NCBI RefSeq assembly: GCF_017811815.1
Contig: NZ_JADKZI010000002.1
Coordinates: forward strand, 434,001-498,000
Direction of reading: 5' to 3'
From: Flavonifractor sp. AGMB03687
GTDB lineage: Bacteria > Bacillota > Clostridia > Oscillospirales > Oscillospiraceae
Length of the DNA: 64,000 nucleotides
Below are positions 59,817 through 64,000 of the stretch, one piece after another. Every line of letters begins with the position of its first letter. Position 1 is the first letter of the stretch. The position numbers and the translations under genes are program-made. The notes beneath the pieces are model-generated. The model worked only from the letters and a program-made list of their open reading frames with translations, searched no databases and was not told the DNA's origin.

Positions 59817-60452
59817 ATGGATATGGAAAAAGTACACATTCTCGATCACCCTCTCCTGCAGCACAAGCTGTCCATCCTCCGGGATGAGAAGACCGGCGTC
59901 AAGGACTTCCGTCAGGTCGTCTCCGAGATCGCCACCCTCATGTGCTATGAGGCTACCCGCGACCTGCCCATGGAGGAGGTTGAGATCAAGACCCCCATCA
60001 CCACCGGCAAGTTCAAGACCATCGCCGGCAAGAAGCTGGCTATCGTTCCCGTTCTGCGGGCCGGTCTAGGCATGGTGGACGGCATCCTGACCCTGATCCC
60101 CTCCGCCAAGGTGGGCCACATCGGTCTGTACCGCGACCCCGACACCCTGGAGCCCGTGGAGTACTACTGCAAGATGCCCAACGACATCGCGGACCGCGAG
60201 GTCATCATCCTTGACCCCATGCTGGCCACCGGTGGCTCCGCCTCCGCTGCCATCCAGTTCATCAAGAACTACGAGGTCAAGCACATTAAGCTGATGAACA
60301 TCATCGCCGCCCCCGAGGGCATCGAGCGCGTCCATCACGATCATCCCGACGTGGACATCTACTGCGCCGCTCTGGATGAGAAGCTGAACGAGCACGGCTA
60401 CATCGTTCCCGGACTGGGTGACGCCGGCGACCGCATCTTCGGCACGAAGTAA
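59817..60452 (+). CDS. upp: Uracil phosphoribosyltransferase
   Basis: 211 residues. Type I PRTase: [16 protein letters not shown] near residue 75 and the PRPP motif [16 protein letters not shown] near 130; C-terminal [13 protein letters not shown] is typical of Upp. It salvages uracil to UMP. Ribosome site AAGGGGA at 8 nt, only 4 nt after tsaB. Confidence 0.96.
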   Translation: MDMEKVHILDHPLLQHKLSILRDEKTGVKDFRQVVSEIATLMCYEATRDLPMEEVEIKTPITTGKFKTIAGKKLAIVPVLRAGLGMVDGILTLIPSAKVGHIGLYRDPDTLEPVEYYCKMPNDIADREVIILDPMLATGGSASAAIQFIKNYEVKHIKLMNIIAAPEGIERVHHDHPDVDIYCAALDEKLNEHGYIVPGLGDAGDRIFGTK

Positions 60453-60463
60453 GAGAATAAGCG

Positions 60464-60499
60464 AAAAGGTCCTCTTCCATCAGGAAGAGGACCTTTTTT
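60464..60499 (+). terminator. Terminator after upp
   Basis: 15-bp stem AAAAGGTCCTCTTCC/GGAAGAGGACCTTTT, 4-nt loop, T run. Symmetrical, so it also closes the GRAM-like gene from the other side. Confidence 0.9.
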
Positions 60500-60514
60500 A
60501 TTGGTGTGCCGGAG

Positions 60515-60802
60515 TCATCGCGCTCCCCCGGCAAGTACATGATATCTGGATAAAAACGTTTTGCGACGGAATACAAGAAACCGGTAGGAAACACCATTTT
60601 TCATGGAGAATGTGACCGTCGGAAAACAGAGTGCCCATCCTGTTTTCACCGTCTCGATCCTGTGATACGGCAGTTCCAGGCTGCGATATTCTGCTTCCAG
60701 CAGGCTCTTATTGGTCCTGTATAACACGTTATCCCTTTGGAGATAGAGCGCGCCGCCATGGACACCCTTATGGAACAGACTTGCCATAAAAGCATCTTTC
60801 AT
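60515..60802 (-). CDS. Small GRAM/PH-like protein behind recD2
   Basis: 95 residues, no signal or membrane helix. Pattern GGALYLQRDNVLYRT, LPYHRIETVKTG, and VTFSMKNGVSYRFLVFRRKTFLSRY reads like one GRAM-type PH fold (early strand that marks a 'tdrl' turn, then 'ipl-dI' and 'y-F'). GRAM domains bind lipids or proteins; here no partner is evident. Its ATG overlaps the recD2 stop as ATGA, so it was cotranscribed with recD2 and may now lack its promoter. Confidence 0.65.
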   Translation of the reverse strand: MKDAFMASLFHKGVHGGALYLQRDNVLYRTNKSLLEAEYRSLELPYHRIETVKTGWALCFPTVTFSMKNGVSYRFLVFRRKTFLSRYHVLAGGAR

Positions 60803-61010
60803 ATGGAATCCTCTTTCATCTGCACCAGCCGCCACCGCAGGCCGGAATACCGCCGCTGCTGGCGGTCGTTGGCGGTCATGGTGGCCACAACCTCCTCGTC
60901 CCCCACCAGGATGAGCAGTTCCCGGGCTCGGGTGATGGCGGTGTACAGCACCCCCCGGGTAAGCAGCATGGGTGCCCCCTCGCTCACCGCCAGGATCACC
61001 GCCCGGTACT
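60799..61010 (-). pseudogene. 3' remnant of recD2-type helicase
   Basis: About 70 codons matching the C-terminal end of RecD2/TraA-like helicases (motif VI region: TRGVLYTAITRARELLILVG, then NDRQQRRYSGLRWRL). A whole gene has about 740 codons. The homology stops abruptly at 61,010 inside motif V (Tyr-Arg-Ala-Val-Ile), with a TAG right before, where composition switches to AT-rich. No start codon with ribosome site. The rest is deleted or lies beyond the inserted DNA. Confidence 0.8.
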
Positions 61011-61066
61011 ATACCGATAGGTAAACCTTGGAATTAAGCTAAAACTTCCTGTTTTTGTCAAAGCCC

Positions 61067-61095
61067 TTGCTTTCATTGATAGTTTATGCTACAAT
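61067..61095 (+). promoter_or_regulatory. SigA-type promoter of the DUF4180 gene
   Basis: TTGCTT, 17 nt, TACAAT, 30-35 nt upstream of the start. Confidence 0.6.
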
Positions 61096-61127
61096 ATAGC
61101 ACAATTCTATCAGAAGGAGGGATAATT

Positions 61128-61490
61128 TTGACTATTGAGAAGGTTGTGAGAAATAACACCGTCTGCGCCGTAGTACACAGCGAAGATAAGGTGATAACAG
61201 ATACTTCTTCTGCTCTTGACTTACTTATGAGTGCAAAATATGAAGTTGGAACAAAGAACATTGCAATCAGTAAATCCTTGATTTGCGATGACTTCTTTAT
61301 TCTCAGCTCTGGGTTTGCTGGTGAGATGTTACAGAAATACATCAATTATGGTGGTCGTATTGCCATTTACGGCGATTATTCCCACTATACCAGTAAGCCT
61401 TTGCACGATTTCATTTATGAAAGTAACAAGGGTAGTGACGTATTCTTTGTAACTACTCTTGATGAAGCAGTTGAAAAGCTTGTTAGATAA
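61128..61490 (+). CDS. DUF4180 domain-containing protein
   Basis: 120 residues from TTG 61128, preceded by AGAAGGAGGG. The sequence follows DUF4180: VITDTSSALDLLMSAKYEVG, ICDDFFILSSGFAGEMLQKYINYGGRIAIYGDYS and PLHDFIYESNKGSDVFFV. No known biochemical role; the fold resembles STAS/anti-anti-sigma-like proteins only loosely. AT-rich coding with promoter and terminator of its own, set between the broken recD2 and a group II intron: probably acquired. Confidence 0.85.
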   Translation: MTIEKVVRNNTVCAVVHSEDKVITDTSSALDLLMSAKYEVGTKNIAISKSLICDDFFILSSGFAGEMLQKYINYGGRIAIYGDYSHYTSKPLHDFIYESNKGSDVFFVTTLDEAVEKLVR

Positions 61491-61508
61491 TTCTCACTTT
61501 TCGTCTTC

Positions 61509-61536
61509 GGCGAGTGCTCTTTAAGCACTCGCTTTT
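61509..61536 (+). terminator. Terminator after DUF4180
   Basis: 9-bp stem GCGAGTGCT/AGCACTCGC with 5-nt loop and five T; the group II intron's end lies within about 10 nt. Confidence 0.9.
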
Positions 61537-61579
61537 TGATAGGTTGTTTGGCTTAATTCGTCCGGCTTTTCCCCCGGTC

Positions 61580-61616
61580 CACACCGTGCGTGCGACTTTC
61601 ACCGCACACGGCGTTC
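61580..61616 (-). ncRNA. Group II intron domain V
   Basis: Two-helix domain with the GAAA tetraloop context GTGAAAGTCGCAC and matching CCGTG/CACGG outer helix; the catalytic triad position is not separately verifiable here. Confidence 0.8.
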
Positions 61617-61687
61617 CATCGTTTCACTTAATATCACTTTAACATCACAATTTTACAAGATTTCAGCATTTATTCGCCTTGAGGATT

Positions 61688-63661
61688 TTACTCTTGGCTA
61701 ATTGCAGGCAATCCTGCGAGTTCCCTTAAGTGATTAAGCTTTTTGAGTTGCTTGCCATTCAACTTGAGTAAACCCAAATAGAAATCTATTGTGCTTTTCT
61801 TTGTAGAATGTACCAGTTTATGCACATCTTCCAGTATAAGCACAAGATTGTTATAACCATCTTTGCCGCCTTTGGCTCTTGGAGTTTTGTGGTGGCAATG
61901 TATTTCTTCTTGACACAGAAAGTCTCTGCCAGTTATGGCACATCGACCTCTTTGTGCTGAGAAGAGCGATACACGGTTATCGTTATACTCAATCGAGCGA
62001 TTTCCAACAGGGTACTTATACAGTTCCCCAAGTAACCAGGCATTTCTAAACATTAGATTGTCGTGTTTCCACTTTCGACCTTCCGGCGTGTATAGGTTTA
62101 CGGCTTTCTTTTTGCCTGCGGTTTTCCGATGGTGTACATACGCTATCGGTAAAATGTAATGTCCTTGACATTCCATTATCCGCTTGCACTTCCCATAGTT
62201 TTTGTAATCTCCAAGTTTTGGAGATAAGGAACATTTCTTTAAGGGTTTCAGCCGATTATACAATGCCTTGTAGATCGAGTTGTGTATCTCTTGACAATCC
62301 GTTGTAATATCCGTTGCCATACAGAAGTAATTGTGTATTCCTCTGACTTCGGAATTGTACAACCGAATGTTAGCAATGGCTTGATTGCTATTACCGCTTC
62401 GTTGAATGACTTTGATTTGCTTTTTCAATGCAACCTTTGTGCGCTCAATCGCTTTAGGGCACATATGGGACGCAATGACATCTTTGTTGCCTTTTCTTTT
62501 TGTTCTAATCTCAATTCCCAGAAATTCTCCAGATTGTTTCCGAAGATTTACGATTCTGGTCTTTTCCATTGAAACATCAAGGTCAAGGCGTTTTTTGAGC
62601 CATTCCGCAACTCCGTATAATGTTTTGTGTGCTTCACTTTTTGTGGCACATAGTATGCGCACGTCATCCGCATAGCGGATGGTGTGCATTTCTTTTAGAT
62701 TGGTTTTTCGCATTTCCCGAAAGGAACTTCCTTTACTGAATGTTCCGTTTGGTGCTACTCCACCTTTCCATTTGTACGCAAGTGGATTTTCTCCCCATTG
62801 GCTTTCCATATGCCAGTCCAGTTCATTAAGAACGATGTTAGCAAGGAGAGGAGATATAATACCACCTTGCGGTGTGCCTTTTGTGGGTTCTAAGATTGTA
62901 CCGTCTGGCATTAGTATTTTTGCCTTTAGTATTTTCTTGATAACACATAGGAGTTGTTTGTCCCTTATACCCATAGCCCACATTTGTCGAATCAACTTTG
63001 AGTGGTTGACATTATCGAAAAATCCTTTTATGTCTACTTCAATCATATAATACAGATTTGACCGATTGATATATCGGTAGACCTCATTTATTGCATTTTC
63101 CGCAGACCTTAGTGGACGGAAACCAAAACTACCATCGAAGAACTTTGCTTCACAAATAGGTTCGAGTATTTGAAGGATACATTGTTGTATCAATCTATCC
63201 CATATACACGGAATACCAAGTGGTCTTGTTTTTCCGTTGGGTTTTGGAATATCCTTTCTTCGGACATTTCTGGGCTGATAGTTGTTAAGAATATTACGCA
63301 CTCGTTTGCATACTACTTCCGGTTCAAGTTTCTCAATATCTGTGATGTTCAGGCCATCAGTTCCAGGTGTTTTACTACCTGCGTTCCGTTTTATGGAACG
63401 GTATGCCATCAATATATTTGCATCCGAAACAATATGCTTCATCAGCTTATCAAAGATAGCACCGTTTTGACTGTCCTTATACAGACTATCTAATAACTCT
63501 TGCTGGTCGTAGTATTCAGCATATCGAAGTTTGTTAATTTTCTTCTGCTTAATCTTTTTGACCTTCTGTATTTCTACAGGCGGTCTTGCTGAAAGTTGTT
63601 CATCCACTGGTTCATCACCTCCATTGTTTGAGGTGCCTCTTTTAGGCTTACTCACATCCAA
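61688..63661 (-). CDS. ltrA: Group II intron-encoded reverse transcriptase/maturase with HNH endonuclease
   Basis: 657 residues. Reverse transcriptase blocks: KPNGKTRPLGIP near 140, GSFGFRP near 175, VDIKGFFDNVNH, GTPQGGIISPLLANI and the catalytic IRYADDVRIL near 335. Then the maturase X region and a C-terminal HNH domain (CAITGRDFLCQEEIHCHHKTPRAKGGKDGYNNLVL, with CxxC-like and HH residues). All parts look intact, so mobility is possible. Starts at TTG 63661 without a clear ribosome site, which is common here; the exact start is uncertain. AT-rich, unlike the chromosome. Confidence 0.93.
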   Translation of the reverse strand: MDVSKPKRGTSNNGGDEPVDEQLSARPPVEIQKVKKIKQKKINKLRYAEYYDQQELLDSLYKDSQNGAIFDKLMKHIVSDANILMAYRSIKRNAGSKTPGTDGLNITDIEKLEPEVVCKRVRNILNNYQPRNVRRKDIPKPNGKTRPLGIPCIWDRLIQQCILQILEPICEAKFFDGSFGFRPLRSAENAINEVYRYINRSNLYYMIEVDIKGFFDNVNHSKLIRQMWAMGIRDKQLLCVIKKILKAKILMPDGTILEPTKGTPQGGIISPLLANIVLNELDWHMESQWGENPLAYKWKGGVAPNGTFSKGSSFREMRKTNLKEMHTIRYADDVRILCATKSEAHKTLYGVAEWLKKRLDLDVSMEKTRIVNLRKQSGEFLGIEIRTKRKGNKDVIASHMCPKAIERTKVALKKQIKVIQRSGNSNQAIANIRLYNSEVRGIHNYFCMATDITTDCQEIHNSIYKALYNRLKPLKKCSLSPKLGDYKNYGKCKRIMECQGHYILPIAYVHHRKTAGKKKAVNLYTPEGRKWKHDNLMFRNAWLLGELYKYPVGNRSIEYNDNRVSLFSAQRGRCAITGRDFLCQEEIHCHHKTPRAKGGKDGYNNLVLILEDVHKLVHSTKKSTIDFYLGLLKLNGKQLKKLNHLRELAGLPAISQE

Positions 63662-64000
63662 TGCTAAGTGATGTTTAGTGTATATTAGTGTAACGACTTG
63701 TGGCCATTCCTTCTGCCTTCATTACAAAGGCTATCTACGGTTCGACCACTACTTTTCAGCACCAGTTCGACGGCTTATTATTCTTCGTCCGCCTATTCTC
63801 ATTTCGAGAACCTGATACCTTTCCTCGTTCCCTTAACTTTATCTGTGCATTTTCTCTTTTAGGTTTCTGCTATAGGCCTGTCGGATTCATATGCGCCTGC
63901 CGCATATAAGGTATTTCATAGTAGCAGATTTTTACTTTACCTCACCGACGTCCCTCTAAGGGGAATCTCCGTGTTTCCACGTTTCGCCAGTTTAGACCCG
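63662..64000 (-). other. Group II intron RNA (domains I-III part), no gene
   Basis: No ribosome-led reading frame on either strand; the minus-strand text is intron RNA. Short open frames on the plus strand (63700-63909) are shadows. Confidence 0.7.

Larger units (their letters stand above)
61540..64000 (-). mobile_element. Group II intron, 5' end beyond the window
   Basis: Read on the minus strand. Domain V (61580-61616) has the core GCGGTGAAAGTCGCAC between GAACGCCGTGT and ACGGTGTGG arms. Domain VI lies below it (about 61545-61578), so the 3' splice site is near 61,540-61,550, not resolved to the base. The maturase ORF (61688-63661) sits in domain IV, and 63662-64000 is domain I-III RNA (for example CGAAACGTGGAAACACGGAGA). 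The GUGYG 5' end must lie past base 64000. Confidence 0.85.

Noticed and set aside
1-64000. tRNA, rRNA, phage or conjugation genes
   Set aside because: None were recognised; the only mobile DNA seen is the group II intron at the right end.

Overview
The window reads as a chromosomal segment of a GC-rich, spore-forming, anaerobic Firmicute of the Oscillospiraceae (Flavonifractor/Pseudoflavonifractor-like). The case rests on the complete spoIIIAA-AH operon, SpoIID and SpoIIM, a SigH-type sigma factor, CotJ coat proteins, a SCIFF peptide with its radical SAM maturase, a tyrosine T-box, a lysine riboswitch, SLH-anchored surface proteins and Asp23. The species cannot be fixed from the sequence alone. 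Almost every gene is ordinary chromosomal core; the right end from about 61,010 is visibly AT-rich and looks acquired.

Layout. 1-4.1 kb: Nif3, trmK, DUF1858, radA and a CwlD-type amidase, all on the minus strand. 4.2-11.4 kb: surface and spore section, with a YhcH protein, a C69 dipeptidase with SLH anchor, the cotJ operon (CotJA and CotJB fused) and a large LRR/InlB-repeat/SLH protein broken by one in-frame TAG. 11.5-18.9 kb: zinc-ribbon protein, SigH-like sigma, a ruvC-ruvA-DUF6054-DUF3784-ruvB-SdpI-glmM cluster, xerD and SpoIIM. 19.4-23.2 kb: scfA/scfB (SCIFF system), a TIGR04086 membrane protein, yajC and tgt. 23.3-26.3 kb: a thioredoxin operon (trxA, trxB, Rrf2 regulator, CcdA-TlpA fusion) with a clear inverted-repeat operator. 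26.5-28.5 kb: collagen-like exosporium-type protein and a glycosyltransferase. 28.5-34.4 kb: queA, a SpoIID protein, and a lysine riboswitch driving asd-dapA-dapB. 34.5-38.1 kb: AI-2E exporter, a Tyr T-box ahead of a zinc-ribbon gene and tyrS, and a SnoaL-like protein. 38.1-48.7 kb: asp23, nusB, a TsaD-like paralogue, xseA, xseB, ispA, PAP2-like, dxs, tlyA, nadK, argR, recN in one direction. 48.8-53.6 kb: spoIIIAA-AH behind a SigE-like promoter. 53.7-60.5 kb: two M16 peptidases with lgt, a RodA/FtsW protein, and divergent tsaE-tsaB-upp. 60.5-64 kb: a GRAM-like small gene, the 3' end of a broken recD2, a DUF4180 gene and a group II intron that runs off the right edge.

Points that stand out: three genes (a DUF3784 gene, queA, dxs) appear to start at AUA or AUU with a good Shine-Dalgarno at the right distance; a nonsense codon splits a >1000-codon surface protein; cotJA and cotJB are fused; SpoIID carries an internal repeat insertion; ruvB is flanked by two small membrane proteins of the SdpI/DUF3784 type; and several inverted repeats sit exactly on core promoters (ruvC, trxA, the SLH protein, rodA/tsaE). 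I found no single large undescribed system; the novelty here is in gene architecture and regulation. No rRNA, tRNA or CRISPR array was seen.
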